Shown: positions 1-8,317, counted from the stretch's first letter. The stretch: DNA of 64,000 bases from Elusimicrobia bacterium RIFOXYA12_FULL_51_18 (GCA_001800245.1 MGVA01000068.1:62001-126000), one strand, 5' to 3'. The notes: generated from the sequence alone by a model not told the origin. A program made the numbers and translations.

Positions 1-129
1 ATCCGCCCGCCGGTCCGGCCGGAGGATCGTCACAGGTTCCAGGCCGCGGGTATATGAAACGCGGCTTGCCTGTCTGTCGGGAGAACTTGTTCTATACGGC
101 AGGGGAATTTTTTTAACAGGGGAGGAATT
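1..129 (+). other. Window start, probable tail of an upstream gene
   Basis: Two forward frames are open from the left edge. One stops at 55-57. The other stays open to a TGA at 130-132 that would overlap the next start codon as ATGA. Neither tail is recognisable, so I do not assign a product. A strong Shine-Dalgarno (GGGGAGGA, about 119-126) precedes the gene at 130. Confidence 0.3.
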
Positions 130-627
130 ATGAAAAATATTTATGGCCTTGTTTTTATCCTGGTTCTGGCCGTTTTCCGGCCCGCTATTTCCAATGCGGC
201 GTCCGAGCCGGCCGGCGCCCAGAAGATATTGATATCTACGGGTACGGCAAGCGCGGCGCCGGCCGCGCAGAAACAGGCGCCGAAACAGAAAGCCGTTCCT
301 CCGGCCGCCCGGAAAAATATTCAAAAGGCCGCGCCGGCAGAGGAAGAAGGAGAAGGCGCCGTTATGATAGATTCCCGGAGCGACGATGACCGTTCGGGCC
401 GCTTCGACGATAACGAGGCCAAAGCGGATGCCGAAACCGAGGAGGTGAATGTTCCCGGCGGTATGCCGTCTTCATACGGCCAGCTTAAAGGCGCTTTTAA
501 CGACGGGGGAAGAAGCCTGCTGGTCTTTGAAAACGAGGACGGTCTGATGGCCTTGGTGCAGATTTTCTTAGGCAAAAGCGAGGTCACCTGGAAGCTGGTT
601 TCAAAAATTCCACGGAGCGCGGATTAA
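130..627 (+). CDS. Exported hypothetical protein, Ala/Pro-rich
   Basis: A 165-residue protein with a Sec signal peptide over about residues 1-24 (hydrophobic core LVFILVLAVF, cleavage near SNA|A). A low-complexity Ala/Pro/Gln/Lys segment covers about 28-70 and an acidic Asp/Glu-rich segment about 70-107. The C-terminal 60 residues look folded and end in a β-rich stretch. The start is supported by GGGGAGGA a few bases upstream. I do not recognise the family. The disordered middle suggests a periplasmic or envelope linker protein, which is inference only. Confidence 0.7.
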   Translation: MKNIYGLVFILVLAVFRPAISNAASEPAGAQKILISTGTASAAPAAQKQAPKQKAVPPAARKNIQKAAPAEEEGEGAVMIDSRSDDDRSGRFDDNEAKADAETEEVNVPGGMPSSYGQLKGAFNDGGRSLLVFENEDGLMALVQIFLGKSEVTWKLVSKIPRSAD

Positions 628-727
628 TAGTCAGCGGCGCAAAGGAGCGGGTAAAAAACGGCCAAAAGATCCCATCACGATGTTTCAGCGGACGGTTAAA
701 TTGATAGAATGGTTTTAGAGGTATTTT

Positions 728-916
728 ATGAAAAGAAAAGAACTTGTGCGTTATCTTATGCAGAACGGCTGTGTGCTTTCAAGGGAGGGCGGCAAATATT
801 CCGTTTTTACCAACCCCGCAACCAATAAAGAGATCCCCGTCACCAGGCATACCGAGATCGCGGATTTTACCGTCAGAAAAATATGCAAAGAACTGGGGTT
901 AGAACCTCCCAGATGA
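728..916 (+). CDS. Solitary HicA-like protein (YcfA fold)
   Basis: 62 residues with the HicA pattern: an N-terminal KRKELVRYL helix, a GGKYSVFTNP strand pair, a PVTRH turn and a C-terminal VRKICKELG helix. HicA toxins are mRNA interferases of the double-stranded RNA-binding fold whose catalytic His lies in a GSH or GGNH motif. Aligned by eye, that His is Tyr24 here. No HicB antitoxin is adjacent: the next gene, overlapping by ATGA, is a lipoprotein. The gene may therefore be a domesticated or inactive HicA. Family membership is fairly sure; activity is doubtful. Confidence 0.75.
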   Translation: MKRKELVRYLMQNGCVLSREGGKYSVFTNPATNKEIPVTRHTEIADFTVRKICKELGLEPPR

Positions 917-1299
917 GGCAAGGTTTTTTTTTAGTATTCCTGTTGTTTGCGGCGGCCTGCGCCTCTTCCAGATCCGATGTCATCCAGGTTGGGCCCTGGT
1001 TTCCCGCTAAATCTGCCTCTGAGGTTCAGGTCTTTTCTTCCAGGGAACAGATTCTAAAGCCTTGGGGCGCCATAGCTATAATCCACAGCGATAAATTCCA
1101 CACCGGAGATGAAGCCGCCGGCAGCCGCCTGAAAAAATCGGCCAGGAAGCTGGCCGCCGGGATGGGCGCCGACGGCGTTATTATCGGCGAAGAGACGATA
1201 ATGGCCGAACCCGGACTGGGCGTTTACCGGGAATCGGAAACCTATATCAGCGCCCTCGCTTTTAAATATGCCGCAGACATCTCAACCGCCTCAAAATAG
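913..1299 (+). CDS. Small putative lipoprotein
   Basis: 128 residues from the ATG at 913, which overlaps the stop of the HicA-like gene as ATGA; an in-frame ATG at 883 is less likely. The N-terminus has a hydrophobic stretch ending in FAAACASS, a plausible though imperfect lipobox with Cys at about residue 16. The rest contains a segment with Ala-Arg-Lys-rich helix followed by GADGVIIGEE, similar in style to small lipoproteins with a YbjQ-like βαβ fold, but I cannot name the family. Translational coupling to the upstream gene is likely. Confidence 0.6.
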   Translation: MRQGFFLVFLLFAAACASSRSDVIQVGPWFPAKSASEVQVFSSREQILKPWGAIAIIHSDKFHTGDEAAGSRLKKSARKLAAGMGADGVIIGEETIMAEPGLGVYRESETYISALAFKYAADISTASK

Positions 1300-1984
1300 C
1301 TTTCGGGTGAGTGTCGCCTGCGAACCGCTGGAAGCCCGCGTCTGGCGGGGCAGGGGTATAGTCATAGACCTGTTCAGGTTCTCGAACACCGTTTGCGCGC
1401 TTTTAAAAAGCGGCCGCAGGGACGTGCGGGTGTATGCCGGCCCCGCCCATGCCGCGGCCGTGAAAGCCCTTGAAAACGGTTCGGATCTTTTTTCGGAGAT
1501 AAATTTCCCGCCTGAAGTAGAGAAATATGACAATTCCCCTTACCTCGCGCTCCACGCTTGCGACGCCTCCCGGCCGGCGCTTATCGTAACCAACTCGGGG
1601 TCTCCGGCGGTCATGTCTTTGGTCAGGGCGGAAGAGATACTTGTGGGATGTTTCGCTAACATGCCCTTCGTGGCGCGGTACTGCCGTAAAAACCCCATGG
1701 ATACCCTCATAGTTCCGGCCTGCCTGTCCTATGACCGCGGGCATGTGGAGGATTTTATCTGCGCCCGGGCCCTTGCCGACGCTATCGAAGGCCGGGATTC
1801 CTTCCTGGCGGCGGTAGAAGAGATACAGAAGAGCGGCAGGGTGCTGGACTTTATGGCCGGCAGGCTTGAAACCGGCAAGAAGGACGTAGAGCTTATCCTG
1901 AAGAACGGAACCATGGATGTGGTGCCCAAAGTAAGATTATCGGGCGTGCATGGAATAGTGGAGAACGCGGTATGCAAGGATTAG
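1268..1984 (+). CDS. ComB-family 2-phosphosulfolactate phosphatase-like protein
   Basis: 238 residues. ComB enzymes are Mg-dependent acid phosphatases that hydrolyse 2-phosphosulfolactate. Family-like features are the N-terminal GIVIDLFRFSNTVCALL segment, the NSPYLAL segment (ComB proteins have a similar GNSP), VTNSGSPAV (the TTNGT block of the family) and the LIVPACLS block. The ATG at 1268 overlaps the upstream gene by 32 bases; a GTG at 1307 just after that gene's stop is an alternative start. The gene sits directly before queC. No coenzyme M or sulfolactate pathway partner is visible, so the substrate is open. Confidence 0.7.
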   Translation: MPQTSQPPQNSFRVSVACEPLEARVWRGRGIVIDLFRFSNTVCALLKSGRRDVRVYAGPAHAAAVKALENGSDLFSEINFPPEVEKYDNSPYLALHACDASRPALIVTNSGSPAVMSLVRAEEILVGCFANMPFVARYCRKNPMDTLIVPACLSYDRGHVEDFICARALADAIEGRDSFLAAVEEIQKSGRVLDFMAGRLETGKKDVELILKNGTMDVVPKVRLSGVHGIVENAVCKD

Positions 1985-1996
1985 ACAGGTTCACGT

Positions 1997-2677
1997 ATGA
2001 AACAAAAAAAAGCCGTAGTTCTTTTTTCCGGAGGACTGGATTCGACCACCGCGCTTTGCTGGGCCATGAGCCGCGGCTGCGTCTGCGAGGCCGTTTCGTT
2101 CGATTACGGTCAGCGCCACAAAAGAGAGACCCTCAGCGCCCGCCGCATAGCCCGTATGCTGGGTGTGAAACTTTATGAAATAAAACTGGTTTTTCCCTGG
2201 CTGGGAGTCAGTTCGCTTGTGGATCCTGAAAAACGGCTGCCCGATCTCGGGCTTTCAAAAATAGGCGCCGGCAAAACCATTCCTTCCACATATGTGCCGG
2301 GCAGGAATCTTGTTTTTGCCTCTATAGGCGTTTCGCTTGCCGACGCGGTGGGGGCCGGGGCGGTGGTTATGGGCCCCAATGTCATAGATTATTCCGGTTA
2401 TCCGGATTGCCGCCCCGAATTTTACAGCGCGTTGGAAAAGGCTGTGGCGGCCGGCACACGGGAGGGTGCGGCCGGCAGGAAAATAAAATTGCTTACGCCG
2501 CTTATCCGTCTGAGCAAGAAAGAGATAATAAAACTCGCGCTCAAGCTGAAGGCGCCGCTAAAATATTCCTGGTCCTGTTACGCCGGAGGTTCCAGGCCCT
2601 GCGGGAGTTGCGATTCCTGCAAACTTAGAACTAAAGGTTTTAAAGACGCCGGCATTCCCGACCCGGCGTTAAAATAA
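1997..2677 (+). CDS. queC: 7-cyano-7-deazaguanine (preQ0) synthase
   Basis: 226 residues, normal length. QueC converts 7-carboxy-7-deazaguanine to preQ0 using ATP and ammonia. Visible are the N-type ATP pyrophosphatase loop SGGLDS (residues 11-16), the FDYGQRH segment, the TYVPGRNLVF block and four zinc ligands at the C-terminus (Cys194, 202, 205, 208, in the pattern CxxxxxxxCGSCDSC). It lies 4 bases upstream of queE, so the two consecutive steps are co-transcribed. No queD, queF or tgt is in the window. Confidence 0.95.
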   Translation: MKQKKAVVLFSGGLDSTTALCWAMSRGCVCEAVSFDYGQRHKRETLSARRIARMLGVKLYEIKLVFPWLGVSSLVDPEKRLPDLGLSKIGAGKTIPSTYVPGRNLVFASIGVSLADAVGAGAVVMGPNVIDYSGYPDCRPEFYSALEKAVAAGTREGAAGRKIKLLTPLIRLSKKEIIKLALKLKAPLKYSWSCYAGGSRPCGSCDSCKLRTKGFKDAGIPDPALK

Positions 2678-2681
2678 ATTC

Positions 2682-3377
2682 ATGTCCGCTATAGATACCG
2701 CAAATATCTACGAGATCTTTTGCTCCATCCAGGGCGAAGGTCTTTACGCGGGGCAGAAGCAGATTTTTGTGCGCTTTGCCGGGTGTAATCTAAGCTGCGC
2801 TTATTGCGATGAGCCGGCGGCCCGAAGCGGGGGGGAACGGACGGCTTTGTCCGCGATCAAAAGAATCATAAAACAACTGGCGTTCAAGGAACGTGCGCGC
2901 GCGGTTTCATTCACGGGTGGTGAACCGCTGCTCCAACACAAGGCTTTAAAAGAACTTGCTTTGTACGCCGGAAGCTTGAAACTTCAGACCCATCTTGAAA
3001 CCAACGGTGTCTGCCATCGGGAACTTAAAGAAGTTCTGTCGGCGATAGACGTGGTGGCGGCGGATATAAAACTGCCGGGGTCTGCCGGCGGGGCTCTCTG
3101 GAAGGAACATGGAAAATTCCTGTCTCTGGCGCCAAAAAAGACTTTTGTGAAAATAGTGGTGACTTCCGATACCGCTCCGGCCGAATTCAGGAAAGGAGTT
3201 AAGCTGGCCGCTTCGGTATGCGGCCGGATGCCGTTCTATATACAGCCGGTGACGCCGCGGGGGCGGTTAAGGCCGCCTTCGGCGGAACAATTGGCCGGTT
3301 TTTACAGGTTCGCGGTTTCAAAGCTGGAACATGTCAGAATATTCCCGCAGCTTCATAAGCTGTGGAAAGTCAAGTAA
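2682..3377 (+). CDS. queE: 7-carboxy-7-deazaguanine synthase, radical SAM
   Basis: 231 residues. QueE is the radical SAM enzyme that ring-contracts 6-carboxytetrahydropterin to 7-carboxy-7-deazaguanine. Seen are EIFCSIQGEG at the N-terminus, the cluster motif CNLSCAYC (Cys35, 39, 42), FTGGEPLLQ and the LETNG segment. QIFVRFAGC is typical of the family. It follows queC with a 4-base gap. The C-terminal SKLEHVRIFPQLHK also matches QueE proteins. Confidence 0.95.
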   Translation: MSAIDTANIYEIFCSIQGEGLYAGQKQIFVRFAGCNLSCAYCDEPAARSGGERTALSAIKRIIKQLAFKERARAVSFTGGEPLLQHKALKELALYAGSLKLQTHLETNGVCHRELKEVLSAIDVVAADIKLPGSAGGALWKEHGKFLSLAPKKTFVKIVVTSDTAPAEFRKGVKLAASVCGRMPFYIQPVTPRGRLRPPSAEQLAGFYRFAVSKLEHVRIFPQLHKLWKVK

Positions 3378-3400
3378 GTCAAAAAGGCACCAGCTTTTTT

Positions 3401-3430
3401 CTTGTAGCTGTCTAGCCGCCCAGCCGTTTC
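3401..3430 (+). repeat. 8-bp repeat array, short copy
   Basis: TAGCTGTC TAGCCGCC CAGCCGTT: three to four units of the degenerate octamer (reverse orientation, consensus TAGCTGTC/TAGCCGCC) directly before the Shine-Dalgarno of the gene at 3447. Confidence 0.7.
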
Positions 3431-3446
3431 GCCAAGGAGTCGCTTT

Positions 3447-3752
3447 ATGAACGAGGAATCATTTCTGATAGACTGCCCCATGTGCAAGGCGCGCATAGAG
3501 GTGGAGAAAAAAACCGGCAAAGTCCTCAGACATTGGGAGAAACCCATGGTCAAGGAGGGCTCGGACCAGATGAAAGACGCCCTGGAAAAAATAAAGGACA
3601 ATAAATCCAGGCTGGACGATTATTTTTCCAAGGCCCGGGGGGAGATGGAACGGAAGAAAAAAGAGCTCCTGGAAAATTTTGAAAAGGAAAAGAAGCGCAT
3701 CAAGGATTCCGGAGACACTTCAAGGCCCATAAATCCGATGGATCTGGATTAG
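3447..3752 (+). CDS. Hypothetical protein with CxxC and coiled coil
   Basis: 101 residues. A CPMC pair (Cys10, Cys13) sits in an N-terminal zinc-ribbon-like half site with no second pair. Residues about 45-90 are a charged, Lys/Glu-rich helix that should form a coiled coil. AAGGAG precedes the start by a normal distance. The gene lies between two 8-bp repeat arrays. I do not recognise a family; a cytoplasmic nucleic-acid- or protein-binding role is possible but unsupported. Confidence 0.7.
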   Translation: MNEESFLIDCPMCKARIEVEKKTGKVLRHWEKPMVKEGSDQMKDALEKIKDNKSRLDDYFSKARGEMERKKKELLENFEKEKKRIKDSGDTSRPINPMDLD

Positions 3753-3756
3753 GGGG

Positions 3757-3886
3757 AGCGACGGCTGGACAGCGAAACAGCTGGGCAGCTAGACGGCTAG
3801 ACAGCTCAAAAGCAAGACAGCTAGTCAGCTGGACAGCAAGTTTGTGTGTTTCTGGCCGCCTAGCTGCCTAGCTGTCTAGCGGCCTC
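3757..3886 (+). repeat. 8-bp repeat array with inverted arm
   Basis: About ten units read in phase as GACGGCTG, GACAGCGA, ACAGCTGG, GCAGCTAG and so on (consensus GACAGCTA). A short unrelated spacer with TTTCTGGC follows, then units in the opposite orientation (GCCTAGCT, GTCTAGCG). The two arms are complementary. The right arm overlaps the 3' end of the minus-strand gene ending at 3876. Confidence 0.8.
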
Positions 3887-4952
3887 GTTCCAACACCAGC
3901 GTCCGGTATGGCGGCATGCGGAGGTTTTTTCCTCCGGGCAGAATTTGGTCAAGGTATCGCTTTTCTTCAAAGAGGGGGCGCCAGTCCTTTAAAAATTCCG
4001 CGTTGACCGGGATCTCCGAAGCGGAGGGATTCAGCAGAAACATCCGGCGTTTGCCGCCTTTTAGGATAACTCTTACGGCCAGGCGCGGGTCAAGCCCCGC
4101 TGGCGGCTCTACATCCTCTCCTTTTTCCAGTATGGGCTTAAGCGCGTTTATTTCGGAGGCGATCTTTTTGAAAAGGAACCAGCGCTCGGGCCAGGCGTCC
4201 AGGGTTTTCCCTTCCTGTGAAAAAGTGAAATAAAACAATCCTTCCGCTCCCCTTACAATGGCCAGGTATGTCATGAACCGTATTTCGATGAACGTCGGAA
4301 ACCTGCCGATCCGCTTCGGCTCGCGCCGCTGAGGGTAGATTTTCCAGTCAAAGGCCTGGAGAACGGCCCAAACCGGTTTCCTCTGGTTCTTTCCATCCAG
4401 GATTTTCGCGGCCGATTTGACCAGTGCCACATGGTAGCCCACTGATTCCGTCTTCAGGTGCGGTACCGGGTACCAGTCCACCATAAGCGCGTCGGCTGTC
4501 GCGGCGTAGGAGAAGGCGGCGGCCCCGTCGCCCATTACAAAAACCGTCCGCTGTCGCGGAGACCAGGTTTTTGTTTTAAGGTTCAGCTTTTCAAGTTCCG
4601 CCGGGGGCAGGCTGTGGACTTCCGGTTCATCGTATAGATACCAGGCCAGGATAGGCCAGTCTTTCGCTTTTTCGGAGTAAGGTGAATTCATTACGCGGTC
4701 CGGATAAGCCGCCATTCTGAGTTTTAATTTTTTTGATTCCTCGGCCAGTTCCGCTAAAACCGCCGGATCCTGTGTGTAGGCAAGAAAACAGTTAAAACCC
4801 GCCTCTTTTATGACCGTCAGGTCTCTTTTCGTGGCGGCTCCGTACATGCACAATGGGAAACCGCCTTCCATAGCGCCTGCCGCGCCGCAGCCGGTCGCCA
4901 GAATGCAGGCAAGCAGGGCAAAGCGTGGTATAAGCGGAAATTTTATTTTCAT
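3876..4952 (-). CDS. Putative lipoprotein with glycosidase-like TIM barrel
   Basis: 358 residues on the minus strand. The N-terminus is a lipoprotein-type signal: a hydrophobic run then LATGC with Cys22. The body alternates strands and helices as in a (βα)8 barrel, with GFNCFLAYTQD, WYLYDEPEVH (a possible acidic active-site strand) and VRGAEGLFYFTF near the end, followed by a small β domain. This resembles uncharacterised glycoside-hydrolase-like lipoproteins; I cannot name the family or substrate. It is transcribed divergently from the FecR-like gene. Confidence 0.6.
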   Translation of the reverse strand: MKIKFPLIPRFALLACILATGCGAAGAMEGGFPLCMYGAATKRDLTVIKEAGFNCFLAYTQDPAVLAELAEESKKLKLRMAAYPDRVMNSPYSEKAKDWPILAWYLYDEPEVHSLPPAELEKLNLKTKTWSPRQRTVFVMGDGAAAFSYAATADALMVDWYPVPHLKTESVGYHVALVKSAAKILDGKNQRKPVWAVLQAFDWKIYPQRREPKRIGRFPTFIEIRFMTYLAIVRGAEGLFYFTFSQEGKTLDAWPERWFLFKKIASEINALKPILEKGEDVEPPAGLDPRLAVRVILKGGKRRMFLLNPSASEIPVNAEFLKDWRPLFEEKRYLDQILPGGKNLRMPPYRTLVLERGR

Positions 4953-4986
4953 ATCATTGATTGTATCAAATCAAAGCTGTTTTTTC

Positions 4987-5016
4987 TTGACAGGCCATGA
5001 CCGGAGTTGTTAATAT
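4987..5016 (+). promoter_or_regulatory. σ70-type promoter for the FecR-like gene
   Basis: TTGACA at 4987-4992, 18-base spacer, then TAATAT at 5011-5016. It lies about 50 bases before the ATG at 5065 in the gap between divergent genes. Confidence 0.5.
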
Positions 5017-5064
5017 ATTGGAGGTGGGTTGCCGTTTCAACTTATTCCAGCTAAGGAGAGTTTG

Positions 5065-5790
5065 ATGAAATATATAAAACTGATGGCTTTCATCTTCTTG
5101 TTTTTAAGCGCCGGGTTTGCCGCCGCTGCCGAAGCGCCGGCTAATCCCGCGAAGCCGAACTCCGCTCCCGCAGCCGATCGGACCGTCAAGATCACTAAAA
5201 TAGCCGGCACGGTACAGCTGATGAAAGACGGCGCGGTCTTTATGACCATAAAGCCTGGCGACGCTATTCCCGTTGATCTGGATTCCAACGTTACCTTCCA
5301 TGTTGTGGACGGCACCATAGAAGTGGAAGCCGGCGGCATGAAGATAAACGGGGTCAGCGGTTCCGAATTCAAACCCACCTTCTCCAACGGGGCCATGACT
5401 GTGTCTTCCCAGGGCAGCGGTTCCGTGGAGGTGAAAAGCGCTTCCGGTTACTCCGTTGTTATGCCTTCCGGCAGTGAAGTGAAAATGACCAATACTGGCA
5501 CGACCATGGATGTGGAAGTTCAAAAAGGGCGCGCCGTGGTCAGCGATCCCACAGGCGGCGGTACCAGGATCGTAAATACGGGTGAAACCGCATCGGTGCC
5601 TTCGGCTCCCGCGGTAGTGGTCCAGGCTGAAACGCCCAAGGAAGCGCCTAAAACAGAGCCAACGGAAGAGGCGGCTGTTGATAATCAGGGCGGCAATTCC
5701 CCGGATCCCACTGTGTATGTTCCTGAATCCGGCGTTATCGTGACCCAGGAAGCCACCGAAGCGACCGAAGTCAGCGCCTCTACCCCTTGA
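5065..5790 (+). CDS. Periplasmic FecR-domain protein
   Basis: 241 residues from the ATG at 5065, chosen because AAGGAG lies 7 bases upstream and a signal peptide (MAFIFLFLSAGFAAAAEA) starts there; a longer in-frame start at 5029 lacks both. The mature part has the FecR-type β fold: VKITKIAGTVQLMKDG, KPGDAIPV, TVEVKS-like and VVMPSGSEVKM repeats, usually found in proteins that sense or scaffold in the periplasm. A Thr/Glu/Pro-rich tail follows. It precedes an outer-membrane barrel gene by 46 bases, so the two probably act together at the envelope. Confidence 0.75.
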   Translation: MKYIKLMAFIFLFLSAGFAAAAEAPANPAKPNSAPAADRTVKITKIAGTVQLMKDGAVFMTIKPGDAIPVDLDSNVTFHVVDGTIEVEAGGMKINGVSGSEFKPTFSNGAMTVSSQGSGSVEVKSASGYSVVMPSGSEVKMTNTGTTMDVEVQKGRAVVSDPTGGGTRIVNTGETASVPSAPAVVVQAETPKEAPKTEPTEEAAVDNQGGNSPDPTVYVPESGVIVTQEATEATEVSASTP

Positions 5791-5836
5791 TTTAAGATTG
5801 CTACGGCTCGGATATAAATACCTTTAAGGAGATACG

Positions 5837-7006
5837 ATGAAAAAATTGATTATTGCAATGTGTTTGGTTCTGCCGGCCGCTTCCGCGCCGGCGATGCAGA
5901 ATTTTAAGCTGGGCGGGATAGATATAAAACCTATCGTCACCATTCAGGAGAAATATGATAGCAATATTTATCTGACTCGGGACATCGCTAAAGCCTCTTT
6001 GATCAACCGTTCGTCCGCGGGCATCGGTTTTATGAGCAAGGAAGGTTCGCGGCTTGCCATAAAGGGTGCTTATTCGATCGAGGGCCTGTTTTATTCAAGG
6101 GCGCACCGCATAAACGACGCAGTGCATCACAATGCCAATATAAATGTGGAGCAAAAGCTGGCGGGCGACAGGACATTGGTTCTGGACGAGAAGTATATGG
6201 CCACCACGGATCAGGCAACTTCCGAGCTTACGGCGCGCTCCAAACGCGTGCAGAATATAGCCGGGCTTAACTTCTACTCGCCTTTGAGGGGCAGGCTTGG
6301 TTTCGGCATAGACGTCCAGCATACCGTCAATGACTATCTGTCGTCCAGAAATAAAGCCCTGGACCGGGATGAGATCCTTGCCGGCGCCGATTTAAATTTT
6401 AAGCTTCAGCCTAAAACAAAACTATTCGCTGCTTATCACTTCGGTTCGCTCAAATATAAGGAGCGCACCCTTGCCGGTTCCGGCGACGCTCTTTACAGCA
6501 ATGTGGATCTGGGTCTGACCGGAAATATCGCCCCCAAACTTACCGGTAATCTGACGGCCGGCGCCCAGTTCCGGTTGTACAGGAAAGACCTTGCCGACGC
6601 TTCCAACAGCAGGACCACCGGCGGCTACGGCGCCCAGCTTAACTGGCGCCCCATGGAAAAAACCGAGGTTGTACTGTATGGAAAGCGCGCCAACGTGGAA
6701 TCCACCTTTGCCGACAGCCGCTTTTATACCTCCACGCTAAACGACCTTAGCGCGTCCAGGGAATTGAATAAATTCAAAGCCGGCGTCGGCATTAGCTATG
6801 AGTCGGTCCGGTACCCGGAAGAAACGCCCGGTTCCAATGCCAAGCGCCGTGACAGCAACTATAACGGCCGGGCCACCCTGGACTACAATGTGCAGAAATG
6901 GCTTAAGGCCGGGGTTGGTTACAACTATAAGACCCGCCGGTCCAATGAAAGGTCTAATAACTACGTGGACAACGTGGTGACTTTGGAAGTCAAAGGTCTG
7001 TTCTAA
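5837..7006 (+). CDS. Outer-membrane β-barrel protein
   Basis: 389 residues with a signal peptide (LIIAMCLVLPAASAPAM) and then a series of amphipathic β-strands with alternating hydrophobic residues, ending VVTLEVKGLF with the terminal aromatic Phe typical of BAM-inserted barrels. EKYDSNIYLT near the mature start is a motif common in large barrels of polysaccharide-secretion loci. It may be the outer-membrane partner of the exopolysaccharide system, but that link is inference from position and style. AAGGAG precedes the start; a terminator follows. Confidence 0.75.
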   Translation: MKKLIIAMCLVLPAASAPAMQNFKLGGIDIKPIVTIQEKYDSNIYLTRDIAKASLINRSSAGIGFMSKEGSRLAIKGAYSIEGLFYSRAHRINDAVHHNANINVEQKLAGDRTLVLDEKYMATTDQATSELTARSKRVQNIAGLNFYSPLRGRLGFGIDVQHTVNDYLSSRNKALDRDEILAGADLNFKLQPKTKLFAAYHFGSLKYKERTLAGSGDALYSNVDLGLTGNIAPKLTGNLTAGAQFRLYRKDLADASNSRTTGGYGAQLNWRPMEKTEVVLYGKRANVESTFADSRFYTSTLNDLSASRELNKFKAGVGISYESVRYPEETPGSNAKRRDSNYNGRATLDYNVQKWLKAGVGYNYKTRRSNERSNNYVDNVVTLEVKGLF

Positions 7007-7025
7007 AACTTATTATTATAAAAAA

Positions 7026-7060
7026 ATGCCGTCCGATAATCTCGGACGGCATTTTTTTTA
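7026..7060 (+). terminator. Rho-independent terminator
   Basis: A perfect inverted repeat, ATGCCGTCCGA (7026-7036) with TCGGACGGCAT (7042-7052) and a 5-base loop, followed by a run of T. It closes the FecR-barrel operon. Confidence 0.92.
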
Positions 7061-7128
7061 TATCCCCGGGAGGGTCCTATACGGGTCTGGGGATGAAGGG
7101 GCTAAACCCTGGACAGGCCCCCGAATTT

Positions 7129-7581
7129 TTAGAAGGTTTTTCCACTGTCTGTTTTCTTAACCAACTGTTCCACCGCCACGCGTATTTCCGTTAACACTTC
7201 TTCAAATGCCTTATCGTTCTTTCCCATAGGGTCCCGCAGGTCCGCGCCGCTGAGGCCGTTGCAATAGTCCAGGAAAAGGTGCATCTTGCGCAGACTTTGG
7301 GGAAACTTGTCGGCCAGATGCTCAAAATGGCAGGTTTCCATAACAAGTATAAGGTCGGCCCAGTTGATGTCGGTTTCAGTTATAAGCGTGGGTGTGTGTG
7401 CGGTGTCGGTTATCCCCATGCGGTTAAGAAAAGCGCTTATCTGCCGCGGCATTTTACAGTAAGCCTGCGCCGCGGTTCCGCGCGATCTTGCCTCGAACCC
7501 CGCGCCGCCGGCATGCAGCAGCATTTTCTCCGCGGCCGGGCTTCGGCACATATTACCGGTGCAAACAAAAAGTACTTTCAT
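7129..7581 (-). CDS. wzb: Low-molecular-weight protein tyrosine phosphatase (Wzb-type)
   Basis: 150 residues from the ATG at 7581, which has GAGG at a proper distance; the ATG two codons earlier sits directly on that GAGG. The phosphatase loop is VCTGNMCRSP (nucleophile Cys7, Arg13), and RDPMG near residue 117 supplies the general acid. Such enzymes dephosphorylate Wzc-type BY-kinases and so cycle capsule or EPS assembly. Wza and Wzc homologues lie 4-5 kb away in the same region, supporting that role. It is on the opposite strand, separated from them by repeat arrays. Confidence 0.88.
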   Translation of the reverse strand: MKVLFVCTGNMCRSPAAEKMLLHAGGAGFEARSRGTAAQAYCKMPRQISAFLNRMGITDTAHTPTLITETDINWADLILVMETCHFEHLADKFPQSLRKMHLFLDYCNGLSGADLRDPMGKNDKAFEEVLTEIRVAVEQLVKKTDSGKTF

Positions 7582-7667
7582 CCTCAAAGTTTATCATTTT
7601 TATATAAGGTAGTTGCCCGCCACCGCCCTAAAGCGATAGAATTGAGGAAGTCCCGGCGGAATGGCTA

Positions 7668-7790
7668 TACAGCTGGGCAGCCAGGCGGCTGGACAGCTAG
7701 ACAGCCAGAATTGCTAAAACAAGGCTAGGCAGCCAGAAGCTACATTAACGGCGGGACGGCTAGACGGCTGGACAGCCAGAAAATAGAAAA
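7668..7790 (+). repeat. 8-bp repeat array
   Basis: Forward-oriented octamer units (CAGCTGGG CAGCCAGG CGGCTGGA CAGCTAGA CAGCCAGA), an interruption, a second cluster at about 7715-7735 and a third at 7751-7780 (GGGACGGCTAGACGGCTGGACAGC). It lies between the phosphatase gene and the four-helix-bundle gene. The remaining bases to 7874 contain no gene that I can see. Confidence 0.8.
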
Positions 7791-7874
7791 ACTTGTTGGG
7801 GCCCCAGGTTACTCTTCTCGTCTGATCCTTTTCCCAAGCTAGGCCTCAGTAGTTATCCAGCTGTTTCTTTTTTT

Positions 7875-8243
7875 ATGGAATCAATTGATAGATATAAAAA
7901 TTTTGAGGTTTGGAAAGAAGCCGATAAATTAGCGTTGGAAATTTACCGTGCCACAAAACAGTTCCCAAAAGAGGAACTCTACGGCTTAACCTCGCAACTT
8001 AGAAGGGCGGCCCTGTCTATCCCAACCAATATCGTTGAGGGCTATGCGCGAAAAGGTGACAAAGAACTATCCCATTTCCTGGACATTTCCTTCGCTTCCC
8101 TGTCAGAAACAAAGTACCTGCTATATTTCTCAAAAAATTTAGATTATATAACTGTAGATAAATATGAAAGTCTGGAGAAACTATCCAGTGAGGTAGGGGC
8201 CAAACTGTGGAAATTTATAGAGGTAGTAAGGCATAATAAATAG
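7875..8243 (+). CDS. Four-helix bundle protein (S23/IVS family)
   Basis: 122 residues, full length for the family first seen in 23S rRNA intervening sequences. Typical blocks are FEVWKEADKLALEIY, FPKEELYGLTSQLRRAALSIPTNIVEGYAR and FLDISFASLSETKYLL. The family forms a homopentameric helical bundle of unknown role. No rRNA is near. The gene stands alone between two 8-bp repeat arrays and is more AT-rich than its neighbours, which suggests a mobile passenger. Confidence 0.88.
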   Translation: MESIDRYKNFEVWKEADKLALEIYRATKQFPKEELYGLTSQLRRAALSIPTNIVEGYARKGDKELSHFLDISFASLSETKYLLYFSKNLDYITVDKYESLEKLSSEVGAKLWKFIEVVRHNK

Positions 8244-8317
8244 TCTAGCTGCCAAGCTGTCTAGCTTTTGCGCTGTCTAGCCGCCTAGCTGTCGAGCCGA
8301 CCAGCCGTCCCGCCGTC
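8243..8317 (+). repeat. 8-bp repeat array, reverse orientation
   Basis: Units such as TAGCTGCC AAGCTGTC TAGCTTTT GCGCTGTC TAGCCGCC TAGCTGTC GAGCCGAC CAGCCGTC. It ends 9 bases before the O-antigen ligase start and is complementary to the array at 7668-7790. Confidence 0.8.

Noticed and set aside
5104-5523. A 139-codon minus frame inside the FecR-like gene
   Set aside because: His/Gly-rich complement of the β-repeat coding sequence, no ribosome site.
7875-8243. An intervening sequence within a 23S rRNA gene
   Set aside because: The gene belongs to that protein family but no rRNA sequence flanks it.
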